DNA of 64,000 nt, taken from Candidatus Flavonifractor merdavium (lineage in GTDB: Bacteria > Bacillota > Clostridia > Oscillospirales > Oscillospiraceae). A model generated the notes under the pieces. It did not search any database and had not been told where the DNA came from. It was given only the letters and a program-made list of their open reading frames with translations. The stretch lies in contig DWXF01000011.1 of the NCBI GenBank assembly GCA_019119335.1, positions 35,190 to 99,189 on the forward strand, written 5' to 3'. Each line of letters begins with the position of its first letter. The first letter of the stretch is position 1. Both the position numbers and the translations under genes were made by a program. This document shows positions 24,650-33,166 of the stretch, one piece after another.

Positions 24650-26409
24650 AGGACCTGAAATGCCTGTTTGGCTATCTGGGTCCCTATCGGCGGGATATGC
24701 TGGCAGCCGCTTTGCTGATCATTGTGGAGACGGTGTTTGAGCTGGTGATCCCGGTGTTTATGGCCGACCTGATTGACGTGGGGGTTACCAACGGGGATAT
24801 TTCCTATATTGTCTATAAAGGGGTACAGATGGGGATCTGCGCGGGGCTGGCGCTGGTTACCGGGCTGCTGTACGCCCGCTTTGCCGCCCGGGCCGCCTAT
24901 GGCTGGGGCGCCCGGGTGCGGGAGGCGGAATTTGAGCGGGTTCAGCGCTACGCCTTTTCCAACCTGGACCGGTTTGAATCCTCCTCCCTGGTCACCCGCA
25001 TGACCACCGATGTGACGGTGCTCCAGAACGCCGTCAACGGCGGGCTGCGTCCCCTGGTCCGCAGTCCCATCATGCTGGCCATGGGCCTGGGGCTGTCCTT
25101 CTGGATGAATCCCAGGCTGGCCCTGGTGTTTGTGGTGTGCGCCCCCGCGCTGGCGGTGATCCTGTTTCTGGTGGTGCGGAAGGTAGCACCCATGTACGGC
25201 CGTCTCCAGAAGGCTATGGACGGCCTGAACAACGTGGTGCAGGAGGGGCTGACCGCCATCCGGGCGGTGAAGGCCTTTGTCCGGGGGGAGTACGAGGAGG
25301 AGAAGTTCCGGAGCGTGAATGAGGAGCTGCGTGCCACCAGCCAGCGCACCTTCCACCTGGCGGTGCTCAACCAGCCCGCCTTTCAACTGGTGATGTATAC
25401 CAGCATTGTGCTCATCTTCTGGTTCGGCGGGCAGATGATCCTGCGTGGGGAGCTGCTGGTGGGGGAGCTGACCGGCTTTCTCAGCTACGTGCTCCAGGTG
25501 ATGAACTCCATGATGCTGATCTCCAATGTGTTTCTGCTGCTCACCCGGTCTCTGGCCAGCGCCCACCGCATTGTGGAGGTGCTGGAGGAGGAGCCCGCCC
25601 TGACCGTTCCCCCTGACCCGGTGACAGAGGTGGTCGACGGTAGCGTGGACTTTGAGGGGGTCTGCTTCAAATACCACGCCGGCGCCAGGGAGTACGCCCT
25701 CTCCGGGGTGAATCTCCACATCGGCTCCGGGCAGACGGTGGGTATTCTGGGGGGCACCGGCTCGGCCAAGACAACCCTGGTGCAGCTTATCCCCCGGCTG
25801 TACGATGTTACCGAGGGCAGCGTAAAGGTGGGGGGTGTGGACGTACGGGACTACGACCTCACCGCCCTGCGGGACGCGGTTTCCATCGTGCTGCAGAAGA
25901 ATGTGCTCTTTTCCGGCACTGTGGGGGAAAACCTCCGGTGGGGCGACCCATCCGCAGGGGAGCAGGAGCTGTGGTCGGCCTGCCGGGCGGCCTGCGCCGA
26001 CGAATTTCTGACCCGGATGCCCAAGGGGCTGAACACCGATCTGGGCCAGGGGGGCGTCAACGTCTCCGGCGGGCAGAAGCAGCGGCTGTGCATTGCCCGG
26101 GCGCTGCTGAAAAAGCCCAAAATCCTGATCTTTGACGACTCCACCTCGGCGGTGGATACCGCTACGGAGGCCAAAATCCGCTCTGCCCTGGAGGGGCTCA
26201 CCGGTGTGACCAAACTCATCATCGCCCAGCGTGTCACCTCGGTGATGCACGCCGACCTTATCGTAATTCTGGAGGACGGACGGATCCACGCCGCCGGCAC
26301 CCACGACCAGCTGCTGGCCTCCGATCCCATCTACCAGGAGATCTACACATCCCAGATGAAAGGAGGGGAGGACCATGGCGGCCCGGCAGCTCAGCGCGAA
26401 AAAGCCTAA
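24646..26409 (+). CDS. ABC exporter half-transporter, degenerate ATP site subunit
   Basis: A 587-residue type IV ABC protein: six spans (residues about 15-310), then a nucleotide-binding domain. Walker A reads GGTGSAKT (residues 369-376), with Ala in place of the final Gly; the signature VSGGQKQR is canonical; after Walker B (ILIFDD) the catalytic Glu is Asp. This pattern is that of the non-canonical partner in heterodimeric exporters such as BmrCD or TM287/288. It pairs with the overlapping next gene (35-bp overlap). Confidence 0.93.
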   Translation: MKDLKCLFGYLGPYRRDMLAAALLIIVETVFELVIPVFMADLIDVGVTNGDISYIVYKGVQMGICAGLALVTGLLYARFAARAAYGWGARVREAEFERVQRYAFSNLDRFESSSLVTRMTTDVTVLQNAVNGGLRPLVRSPIMLAMGLGLSFWMNPRLALVFVVCAPALAVILFLVVRKVAPMYGRLQKAMDGLNNVVQEGLTAIRAVKAFVRGEYEEEKFRSVNEELRATSQRTFHLAVLNQPAFQLVMYTSIVLIFWFGGQMILRGELLVGELTGFLSYVLQVMNSMMLISNVFLLLTRSLASAHRIVEVLEEEPALTVPPDPVTEVVDGSVDFEGVCFKYHAGAREYALSGVNLHIGSGQTVGILGGTGSAKTTLVQLIPRLYDVTEGSVKVGGVDVRDYDLTALRDAVSIVLQKNVLFSGTVGENLRWGDPSAGEQELWSACRAACADEFLTRMPKGLNTDLGQGGVNVSGGQKQRLCIARALLKKPKILIFDDSTSAVDTATEAKIRSALEGLTGVTKLIIAQRVTSVMHADLIVILEDGRIHAAGTHDQLLASDPIYQEIYTSQMKGGEDHGGPAAQREKA

Positions 26410-28183
26410 ACATCTGCGGTATACCCTGCGCGCATTTCTGTCCTACCTGGGGCGGCACAAGTTTCTGCTGCTGGCGGTGGCGGTGCTGGTGAGCGTCAGC
26501 GCCATGGCCAATCTGCTGGGCACCTACATGATCCGCCCGGTGGTCAACAGCCTGGCCGCCGGGGACTGGAATGATTTGGTGTCCGGCGTGGCGCTCACCG
26601 CGGGCATCTATCTTCTGGGCGTGCTTGCCTCCTTCGGCTATACCCAGACCATGGTGAAAGCGGCCCAGAAGGTGCTCTACGACATCCGGCGGGATCTGTT
26701 CGCCCACCTCCAGACCCTGCCCCTGCAATTTTTTGATACCCACCGCCACGGCGAGGTGATGAGCTATTTCACCAACGATGTGGACACCATCTCCGACGCC
26801 CTGAACAACAGCTTTGCCATGATGATCCAGAGCTTTATTCAGGTGGCGGGTACCCTGACGCTGCTGTTTATCCTCAATCCGCCTCTCACCCTGGTGATGG
26901 TGGTCTGTTACGTGGTGATGTTTCTCTACATCCGCTTCAGCGGCAAGCGGAGCAAGGCCTACTACAACAGGCAGCAGGCCAGTCTGGGGGAGCTGGACGG
27001 CTATATTGAGGAGATGATGGCCGGGCAGAAGGTGGTACAGGTATTCAATCATGAGGTGGCCGCGCTGGATGCGTTCCGGCAGAAGAACGAGGCTTTGCGG
27101 AAGGCGGGTACCGGCGCCCAGGGTTATGCAGCCACCATGATCCCCGCCGTGGTCAGCCTGTCCTATGTGAACTATGCGGTGGTGGCCGTCCTGGGAGGCA
27201 TTATGGCCATGAAGGGGATGACCGACGTGGGCAGCCTGGCCAGCTATCTGGTGTTTGTCCGCCAATGTGCCCTGCCCATCAACCAGTTTACCCAGCTGAG
27301 TAACTTCATGCTGGCCGCCCTGGCGGGGGCCGAACGGGTCTTTGAGGTACTGGACCAGCCTGCCGAGGTGGACCAGGGGACGGTGGACCTGGTGGCCCTG
27401 GAGGGGGGCGGCTGGGCCTGGCAGAAGCCGGACGGCAGCCGGACGCCTTTGCGGGGGGACGTGCGCTTTGAAGGGGTGAGCTTCGGCTACGATTCAGACC
27501 AGCCCATTCTGAAGGACATCGACCTCTATGCCAAGCCGGGGCAGAAGATTGCCTTTGTGGGGTCTACCGGCGCGGGCAAAACCACCATTACCAACCTGAT
27601 CAACCGTTTCTACGATGTGCAGCAGGGCCGGGTGACCTATGACGGCATTGACGTAAAGGACATCAAAAAGAGTGCCCTCCGCCGCTCTCTGGGGATGGTG
27701 CTCCAGGACACCCATCTGTTTACCGGTACCATTACCGACAACATCCGCTTCGGCAAGCTGGACGCCACCCAAGAGGAGGTGGAGCGGGCCGCCCGGTTGG
27801 CTAACGCCGACTCCTTTATCCGTCGGCTGCCCCAGGGATACGATACCATGGTGACCGCCGACGGGGCCAATCTGTCCCAGGGCCAGCGGCAGCTGCTGGC
27901 CATTGCCCGGGCGGCGGTGGCCGACCCGCCGGTGCTCATTTTGGACGAGGCCACCTCCTCCATCGACACCCGCACGGAGGCTCTGGTCGAGCAGGGGATG
28001 GATCAGCTGATGGAGGGACGAACGGTGTTTGTCATCGCCCACCGTCTCTCCACTGTCCGCAACGCCGACGCCATTCTGGTGCTGGAGCACGGCCAGGTGG
28101 TGGAGCGGGGGAGCCACGATGATCTGCTGGCCCAGAAAGGGGAATACTACCAGCTCTATCACGGCATGTTTGAATTGAGCTGA
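26375..28183 (+). CDS. ABC exporter half-transporter, canonical ATPase subunit
   Basis: A 602-residue partner of the preceding protein. Six spans within residues about 25-330, then Walker A GSTGAGKT (about 395-402), signature LSQGQRQL, Walker B LILDEAT with catalytic Glu, and IAHRLS. A region of about 25 residues before the nucleotide-binding domain (VALEGGGWAWQKPDG) is an insertion often seen in this subgroup. Likely function is multidrug or peptide export under MarR control. Confidence 0.94.
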   Translation: MAARQLSAKKPKHLRYTLRAFLSYLGRHKFLLLAVAVLVSVSAMANLLGTYMIRPVVNSLAAGDWNDLVSGVALTAGIYLLGVLASFGYTQTMVKAAQKVLYDIRRDLFAHLQTLPLQFFDTHRHGEVMSYFTNDVDTISDALNNSFAMMIQSFIQVAGTLTLLFILNPPLTLVMVVCYVVMFLYIRFSGKRSKAYYNRQQASLGELDGYIEEMMAGQKVVQVFNHEVAALDAFRQKNEALRKAGTGAQGYAATMIPAVVSLSYVNYAVVAVLGGIMAMKGMTDVGSLASYLVFVRQCALPINQFTQLSNFMLAALAGAERVFEVLDQPAEVDQGTVDLVALEGGGWAWQKPDGSRTPLRGDVRFEGVSFGYDSDQPILKDIDLYAKPGQKIAFVGSTGAGKTTITNLINRFYDVQQGRVTYDGIDVKDIKKSALRRSLGMVLQDTHLFTGTITDNIRFGKLDATQEEVERAARLANADSFIRRLPQGYDTMVTADGANLSQGQRQLLAIARAAVADPPVLILDEATSSIDTRTEALVEQGMDQLMEGRTVFVIAHRLSTVRNADAILVLEHGQVVERGSHDDLLAQKGEYYQLYHGMFELS

Positions 28184-28214
28184 GCCCAGACCGGCCAGGA
28201 CGAAGCATAAATAA

Positions 28215-28250
28215 AAAGAGGGCGATTGTCTTTCGACAATCGCCCTCTTT
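28215..28250. terminator. Bidirectional terminator between exporter genes and rplL
   Basis: A perfect 16-bp stem (28215-28230 with 28235-28250) with TTTC loop, A/T runs at both ends. It also closes the ribosomal protein operon, which therefore stops after rplL. Confidence 0.92.
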
Positions 28251-28271
28251 GCTCAGCGAGGATCGCTTGGA

Positions 28272-28646
28272 TTACTTCAGCTCCACCTTGGCGCCGACTT
28301 CCTCCAGCTTCTTCTTCAGCTCCTCGGCCTCGTCCTTGGACACGCCCTCCTTGATAGCCTTGGGAGCGGCCTCGACGGCAGCCTTGGCCTCGGCCAGGCC
28401 CAGGCCGGTGATCTCGCGGACAGCCTTGATGACCTTGATCTTCTCGGCGCCCACGTCAGCCAGCACCACGTCGAACTCGGTCTTCTCCTCAGCAGCGGGA
28501 GCGGCAGCGCCGCCAGCGGCGGGAGCGGCCATAGCAGCGGCGGAAACGCCGAACTCCTCCTCCAGAGCGTGAACGAGCTCGGAGAGCTCCAGAACGGTCA
28601 GACCCTTAACCTCTTCAATGAGGGCAGTGATTTTCTCAGAAGCCAT
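28272..28646 (-). CDS. rplL: 50S ribosomal protein L7/L12
   Basis: Stalk protein that recruits translation factors. At 124 residues it has the N-terminal dimer domain ([21 protein letters not shown]), the Ala/Gly hinge and the C-terminal [20 protein letters not shown] domain. AGGAGGTTACC before the ATG. Last gene of the operon; rpoB does not follow. Confidence 0.98.
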   Translation of the reverse strand: MASEKITALIEEVKGLTVLELSELVHALEEEFGVSAAAMAAPAAGGAAAPAAEEKTEFDVVLADVGAEKIKVIKAVREITGLGLAEAKAAVEAAPKAIKEGVSKDEAEELKKKLEEVGAKVELK

Positions 28647-28688
28647 GATAGGTAACCTCCTAAATAAATAATGTTTGAATCGTTGATC

Positions 28689-29222
28689 TTACTCGGCGGC
28701 AGCCTCGGCGCTCTCCACGGAGCCGCCCTTCTGCTCGCAGATGGCCTTGATGACGATGGCCAGGCTGGTGATGGGGGCCAGCATGGTGCCCAGGACCTGA
28801 GCCTGCAGAACCTCCTTGGAGGGCAGCTCGGCCAGAGCCATGATCTCGTCCATGGACAGCACTTTGCCGTCCATGAAGCCGGCCTTGATGGTAAACTTCT
28901 CGCCGTTGAACTGCTTGGCGAACTTGTTGATCACCCGCATGGGGGCGATGGGGTCGCCGTGGGACAGAGCCAGAGAGGTGGTGCCGTTGAGCACCTCGTC
29001 CATCTCGTTCAGGCCCACGTTGTTGATGGCGAAACGCACCAGGGTGTTCTTCACCACGGCGTAGTCCAGCTCGTTCTTGCGGCACTCGGCGCGCAGAGCG
29101 GTGTCCTGAGCCACAGTGATGCCCTTGTAGTCAACAAGCACGCCGCTGGCGGCGGTCTTGAGCTTCTCGGTCAGCTCGGCCACGATGGCCTGCTTCTCAC
29201 TGAGAACCTTTGCGTTAGGCAT
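28689..29222 (-). CDS. rplJ: 50S ribosomal protein L10
   Basis: Stalk base protein that anchors L7/L12 dimers. 177 residues from ATG 29222, preceded by CGGAGGTGAATTCCAA; the frame is open upstream but only through the leader. Typical blocks: VLVDYKGITVAQDTALR, VVKNTLVRFAI and the C-terminal helix ending ESAEAAAE. L10 (with L12) is the expected ligand of the leader upstream. Confidence 0.97.
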   Translation of the reverse strand: MPNAKVLSEKQAIVAELTEKLKTAASGVLVDYKGITVAQDTALRAECRKNELDYAVVKNTLVRFAINNVGLNEMDEVLNGTTSLALSHGDPIAPMRVINKFAKQFNGEKFTIKAGFMDGKVLSMDEIMALAELPSKEVLQAQVLGTMLAPITSLAIVIKAICEQKGGSVESAEAAAE

Positions 29223-29400
29223 TTGGAATTCACCTCCGTTGAATTTGAGTTCAACTTTTCCGATGCAGTCACGCAGCAAAAAAGCTGTTTCCGCATTCAA
29301 AGCAGCGAAAACAGCACAAAGAAAGTCATTCCGTTGTGGCTGCATTCTCGGCAGGACTTATGGCTTATGCCGCCTGCTGTCTTTGAACACGGTTAATAGT
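29223..29400 (-). promoter_or_regulatory. Ribosomal protein L10 leader with intrinsic terminator
   Basis: On the minus strand the leader reads AGACAGCAGGCGGCATAAG ... CCTGCCGAGAATGC, which matches the Firmicute L10-leader core bound by L10(L12)4. It is followed by a hairpin GCTGTTTTCGC/GCGGAAACAGC (29284-29315) and six T, i.e. an intrinsic terminator about 60 nt before rplJ. Autogenous attenuation of rplJL is expected (family knowledge). Confidence 0.85.
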
Positions 29401-29486
29401 ATATCATTCCGGACAGGCCATGTCAAGCATGACCTGTCCGAAAATGACAACTTTTTTAGGTTCGGGGCAGATAAGCTCCGAAATAC

Positions 29487-30179
29487 TCACATGAGCTTGG
29501 CGCCGTTGATCTTCACGCCGGGGCCCATGGTGGAAGCACACACGCAGGAGCGAATGTACTGACCCTTGGCGGCGGAGGGCTTGGCCTTGATGATGGCGCC
29601 CATCAGGGCGTTGAAGTTCTCGGTGAGCTTCTCAGCGCCGAAGGAGACCTTGCCGATGGGGCAGTGGATGATGTTGGTCTTGTCCAGACGGTACTCCACC
29701 TTACCGGCCTTGATCTCGGTGACGGCCTTGGCCACGTCGGGGGTGACGGTGCCGGCCTTGGGGGAGGGCATCAGGCCCTTGGGGCCCAGAACCTTACCCA
29801 GACGGCCCACAACGCCCATCATGTCGGGGGAGGCCACGACCACGTCGTAGTCAAACCAGTTCTCCTTCTGGATCTTCTCCACCATGTCCATCTCGCCCAC
29901 GAAATCGGCGCCGGCGGCCTTGGCGGCTTCAGCCTTGTCGCCCTTGGCGAAGACCAGCACCCGCTGGGTCTTGCCGGTGCCGTGGGGCAGCACGATGGCG
30001 CCGCGGACCTGCTGGTCGGCGTGACGGGAGTCAACGCCCAGCTTCACGTGGAGCTCCACGGTCTCGTCGAACTTGGCGGGAGCGGTCTTGACCACCAGCT
30101 CCATGGCCTCAGCGGTATCGTACAGAGCGCCCTTGTCGATGAGCTTGGCGCTCTCCTGATATTTCTTGCCTCTAAACAT
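29487..30179 (-). CDS. rplA: 50S ribosomal protein L1
   Basis: L1 stalk protein, 230 residues, with typical N-terminus ([16 protein letters not shown]), the [25 protein letters not shown] block and the C-terminal SSMGPGVKI-like end ([14 protein letters not shown]). GGAGGGAATAGAGC lies before the ATG. In the rplK-rplA pair it usually represses its own mRNA; no separate operator was identified. Confidence 0.98.
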   Translation of the reverse strand: MFRGKKYQESAKLIDKGALYDTAEAMELVVKTAPAKFDETVELHVKLGVDSRHADQQVRGAIVLPHGTGKTQRVLVFAKGDKAEAAKAAGADFVGEMDMVEKIQKENWFDYDVVVASPDMMGVVGRLGKVLGPKGLMPSPKAGTVTPDVAKAVTEIKAGKVEYRLDKTNIIHCPIGKVSFGAEKLTENFNALMGAIIKAKPSAAKGQYIRSCVCASTMGPGVKINGAKLM

Positions 30180-30199
30180 GCTCTATTCCCTCCTTCGGC

Positions 30200-30625
30200 T
30201 TAGTCGCCCACCACGATGCCCATGGAGCGGGCAGTGCCGGCGATCATGCTCATAGCCGCCTCGATGCTGGCCGCGTTCAGGTCGGGCATCTTGGTCTCGG
30301 CGATCTTGCGCACATCTTCCTTGCTGATGGTGGCCACCTTGGTCTTGTTGGGCACACCGGAGCCGGACTCGATGTTGCAGGCCTTCTTGATGAGGACGGC
30401 GGCGGGGGGAGTCTTGGTGATGAAGGTAAAGGAGCGGTCGGCGTAGACGGTGATCACCACGGGGATGATCAGGCCGGCGTCGTTCTTGGTACGCTCGTTA
30501 AACTCCTTGGTGAAGGCGGCGATGTTGATGCCGTGCTGACCAAGGGCGGGGCCGACGGGGGGCGCGGGAGTCGCCTTGCCCGCGGGAATCTGAAGTTTCA
30601 CATAACCAGTAATTTTCTGTGCCAT
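30200..30625 (-). CDS. rplK: 50S ribosomal protein L11
   Basis: 141 residues from [18 protein letters not shown], the universal L11 start; an in-frame ATG four codons earlier is less likely because AGGAGGTGCTG fits the chosen start. Contains [11 protein letters not shown] and the C-terminal rRNA-binding domain ending [11 protein letters not shown]. It sits 20 bp ahead of rplA, in the canonical order. Confidence 0.98.
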   Translation of the reverse strand: MAQKITGYVKLQIPAGKATPAPPVGPALGQHGINIAAFTKEFNERTKNDAGLIIPVVITVYADRSFTFITKTPPAAVLIKKACNIESGSGVPNKTKVATISKEDVRKIAETKMPDLNAASIEAAMSMIAGTARSMGIVVGD

Positions 30626-30719
30626 TTGAAACAGCACCTCCTACGATAAATGTGGTTGGAAGCGGAACTGCGGAGCAGTCCCTCCCACGTGCGGGGGAAA
30701 AGGGCCGAGGCCCGGAGCG

Positions 30720-31244
30720 TCAGTCCTGAACAGGTTCCACCTGGTCCAGCTCCAGCTCCACGGGCGTCTCCCGGCCGAACATGGAGACCACCACCCGGAC
30801 CTTGCTGCGGTCCAGATCGATCTCCTCCACGGTGCCCAGGAAGGACTCCAGAGCGCCATCGGTGATCTTGACGTTGTCGCCCACCTGGTAGCCCACCACC
30901 ACTTCGCGCTTTTCCACGCCAAGGGCGGCGATTTCATCCTCGGTGAGGGGAATGGCCTTGTTGCCGGAGCCCACGAAGCCGGTGGCGCCGCGGATGTTGC
31001 GCACCAGATGCCAGGTGTCGTCCGTCATGACCATCTTGACCAGCACGTAACCGGGGAACACCTTGCGCTCCACCGTTTTGGGGCCGTTGTCCGTGATTTC
31101 GGTCACGGTCTCCAGGGGGATGCTCACCTCCTGGATCAGGTCCCGCAGGCCGCGGTTCTCCACGGCCTTTTCAATGCTGGCGGCCACCGTGTTTTCATAA
31201 CCGGAATAGGTATGAACTACATACCACTTCGCGTTATCAGCCAT
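30720..31244 (-). CDS. nusG: Transcription termination/antitermination factor NusG
   Basis: 174 residues. NGN domain (KWYVVHTYSGYENTVAASIE; FPGYVLVKMVMTDDTWHLVRNI) and KOW domain (VGDNVKITDGALESFLGTVEEID) are both complete. NusG couples RNA polymerase to ribosomes or Rho and, in Firmicutes, promotes pausing. It follows secE by 9 bp. Confidence 0.98.
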   Translation of the reverse strand: MADNAKWYVVHTYSGYENTVAASIEKAVENRGLRDLIQEVSIPLETVTEITDNGPKTVERKVFPGYVLVKMVMTDDTWHLVRNIRGATGFVGSGNKAIPLTEDEIAALGVEKREVVVGYQVGDNVKITDGALESFLGTVEEIDLDRSKVRVVVSMFGRETPVELELDQVEPVQD

Positions 31245-31253
31245 TGCAGCACC

Positions 31254-31571
31254 TTAACCCTTACCGAACAGATCAAGCAGGGCGCGGATCACGGAGCCGG
31301 CGAGCCAGTCGAACAGCCAGATGCAGATACCCACGATGATGCAGCAGACGATGACGATGACGGTGTTGTTGACGGTCTGCTTCTTGGTGGGCCACTGGAC
31401 CTTCTTCAGCTCGCTCTTCATCTCCTTGAACCACTTGCCGATCCGGGCGAAGAAGCCGGGCTTGGACTTTTTCTCAGTCTTGGCGTCCTTCTTCTTGTCC
31501 GCCTTGGCGGGTTTCGCGGGAGCGGGGGCAGCCTTCTCAGCGGCCTGCTCGAGCTTCTCGTTTTCAGACAT
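31254..31571 (-). CDS. secE: Preprotein translocase subunit SecE
   Basis: Single-span subunit of SecYEG. 105 residues from ATG 31571, preceded by AGAAGGG; an alternative ATG ten codons earlier (31601) lacks a good ribosome site. The N-terminal half is Ala/Lys/Pro-rich and disordered (about 40 residues longer than Bacillus SecE), followed by the conserved WFKEMKSELKKVQWPTKKQ amphipathic helix and one C-terminal span. Confidence 0.95.
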   Translation of the reverse strand: MSENEKLEQAAEKAAPAPAKPAKADKKKDAKTEKKSKPGFFARIGKWFKEMKSELKKVQWPTKKQTVNNTVIVIVCCIIVGICIWLFDWLAGSVIRALLDLFGKG

Positions 31572-31613
31572 TCCGTTTAACCCTTCTTTCTTCTGAGCCA
31601 TATGCAGCACTCA

Positions 31614-31778
31614 TTACTTGGTTTCGTTATGAACCGTGTGCTTCCTGCAGAAGGGGCAGTACTTGTTCAGCTCAAGACGATCGGGAGTGTTCTTCTTGTT
31701 CTTGTTGGTGTTGTAGTTACGCTGCTTGCACTCGGAGCAGCGCAGGGTGATCTTCACCCGGTTGCCGGCTTTCGCCAT
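31614..31778 (-). CDS. rpmG: 50S ribosomal protein L33
   Basis: A 54-residue zinc-ribbon protein of the C+ type: CSEC and CPFC pairs are intact. Start at ATG 31778 after AAGGAGG. First gene of the rpmG-secE-nusG run. Clostridia often have a tRNA-Trp gene between rpmG and secE; there is none here. Confidence 0.96.
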   Translation of the reverse strand: MAKAGNRVKITLRCSECKQRNYNTNKNKKNTPDRLELNKYCPFCRKHTVHNETK

Positions 31779-31998
31779 GTTCGGCACCTCCTTCATTGTT
31801 TGACCGGAACAGCAAAAAAGCTGGACCCGGCCTTTGGGCCGAATCCAGCAACGCACAGGCGCATACTGCGCCCTGTCATCACGTTACGGTGCGGATTCGG
31901 CACGCTTGCCTCCCTATGTCCTCACGCGGGAGGGGAAGGGTTTTGCACGTCATCACACCGTAAAAATGCGCACAAAAAAAGAGCCCTTTTTCATAGGT
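31779..31998 (-). promoter_or_regulatory. Attenuator leader of rpmG-secE-nusG
   Basis: A ~220-nt leader between promoter and rpmG. It holds an intrinsic terminator GCTGGATTCGGCC/GGCCGGGTCCAGC (31820-31849) followed by six T (31814-31819). Upstream, GCCGAATCC (complement of 31893-31901) is perfectly complementary over 9 nt to GGATTCGGC of the terminator's 5' arm (complement of 31838-31846), so an antiterminator can form instead. A further hairpin GGCGCA-GTA-TGCGCC lies between them. No leader peptide or known riboswitch was recognised. Confidence 0.7.
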
Positions 31999-32004
31999 GA
32001 TTGA

Positions 32005-32033
32005 AATATACCACAGCGGATGGGAGAAGTCAA
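32005..32033 (-). promoter_or_regulatory. Promoter of the rpmG-secE-nusG operon
   Basis: Minus strand TTGACT, 17 bp, TATATT; a strong sigma-A match divergent from ruvX. Confidence 0.82.
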
Positions 32034-32094
32034 GCGCTCTCCCCTTGTTTTTTTCGGTTTTTTTCTGTATAGTGTAGGGAAAGGAGGGTTGTAT

Positions 32095-32517
32095 TTGCGG
32101 ATTATGGCCATAGACTACGGCGACGCCCGGACGGGCGTGGCCATTTCCGACCCCACCGGCCTGCTGGCGGGGTACACCACGGTGATTCACAGCCGCAAGC
32201 CCGAGATCGTGGCGGCGGAGCTGGCGCGGCTGGCGAAGGAGCGCGGGGTGGAGGAACTGGTGATGGGCTTTCCCCGGAACATGGACGGGACCGAGGGTCC
32301 CCGGGCCGAGCTGTACCGGGCCTTTGCCGCCCGGGTGGAGGAGGCCTGCGGCCTCAGACCGGTTTTGTGGGATGAGCGGCGCACCACGGTGGAGGCCCAC
32401 GGGATTCTCCACGCCTCGGGAAAGCGGATGAAACAGCATAAGGCCAATGTGGATGCGGTAGCCGCCACGTTGATTCTGGAGGGATACCTCACCAGAAAAA
32501 AGGAGGAAATGAAATGA
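32095..32517 (+). CDS. ruvX: RuvX/YqgF-type Holliday junction resolvase
   Basis: RNase H-fold nuclease (140 residues) implicated in pre-16S rRNA 5' maturation and in resolving junctions. First catalytic Asp in MAIDYGDARTGVA, Glu/Asp later in PRNMDGTEGPRA and LWDERRTT. TTG 32095 is preferred because AAAGGAGG stands 7 bases before it; the ATG three codons later is too far from that site. It overlaps the next gene by 4 bases. Confidence 0.92.
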   Translation: MRIMAIDYGDARTGVAISDPTGLLAGYTTVIHSRKPEIVAAELARLAKERGVEELVMGFPRNMDGTEGPRAELYRAFAARVEEACGLRPVLWDERRTTVEAHGILHASGKRMKQHKANVDAVAATLILEGYLTRKKEEMK

Positions 32518-32798
32518 AGGAAATTGTACTCAACGTCTTTTACAAGGCCAAGCCCGGTATGCGGGACAAGTTCGTGGAGGAGGTCAAGAAGCAGGGGGTG
32601 CTGGACAAGACCCTGGCCGAGCCCGGCTGCCACCGCTATGAGTACTTTGACGCCCGGGAGAATCCGGACCTGCTCTTCCTGCTGGAGATCTGGGCCGATG
32701 AGGAGGCCATGACGGGCCACCAGAACTCGGAGCACATGGCGCTGCTGCGTCAGATCAAGGCGGAGTATATTGAGGATACCCGCATCGAGCGCTATTGA
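32514..32798 (+). CDS. Antibiotic biosynthesis monooxygenase (ABM) domain protein
   Basis: A 94-residue YgiN-like ferredoxin-fold protein (VLNVFYKAKPGMRDKFVEEV; EPGCHRYEYFDARENPDLL; EIWADEEAMTGHQNSEHM). Relatives are dimeric quinol oxygenases or heme-degrading enzymes; the substrate is not predictable. Translationally coupled to ruvX. Its end overlaps the converging TauE/SafE gene by 7 bp. Confidence 0.88.
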   Translation: MKEIVLNVFYKAKPGMRDKFVEEVKKQGVLDKTLAEPGCHRYEYFDARENPDLLFLLEIWADEEAMTGHQNSEHMALLRQIKAEYIEDTRIERY

Positions 32799-33166
32799 TC
32801 TCTCCGCGTCCGGGCGGCGAAGAGCTCCCGGACGCCTATGAAAAGGAGAAAGACGCCGAACAGGCGGCGGAGCAGGGCGGTGTCCATGCCGGTGGCGGTC
32901 CAGGCCCCCAGGGCGGCGCACAGCAGCCCGGCGGCGATGGCCGGCAGCAGCACCGGCTTTTCCAGAAACCCGTTTTTGGCGTGGGCGGGCAGGGAGGCCG
33001 CGGCGGCGGGTAGAAAGTAGAGCAGATTGATCCCCTGGGCCTGCTCCTGGGGCAGACCGGCAAAAGCGGTCATATAGATGAGCAGCAGGGTGCCGCCCCC
33101 TACGCCGAAGCCGGAGAGGATTCCGGTGGCCGCCCCGGCCAGAAAAGGAAGCAGCCAGCCGCTCAT
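32792..33166 (-). CDS. Half-size TauE/SafE-family membrane protein (second of pair)
   Basis: 124 residues, about four spans: SGWLLPFLAGAATGILSGFG with Gly-rich GGGTLLL motif, then LPQEQAQGINLLYFLPAAAA. Full TauE/SafE anion exporters have two such halves in one chain; here they are two genes with a 4-base overlap, which presumably assemble together. Substrate unknown (sulfite, sulfonates or related anions in the family). Confidence 0.85.
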   Translation of the reverse strand: MSGWLLPFLAGAATGILSGFGVGGGTLLLIYMTAFAGLPQEQAQGINLLYFLPAAAASLPAHAKNGFLEKPVLLPAIAAGLLCAALGAWTATGMDTALLRRLFGVFLLFIGVRELFAARTRRDQ

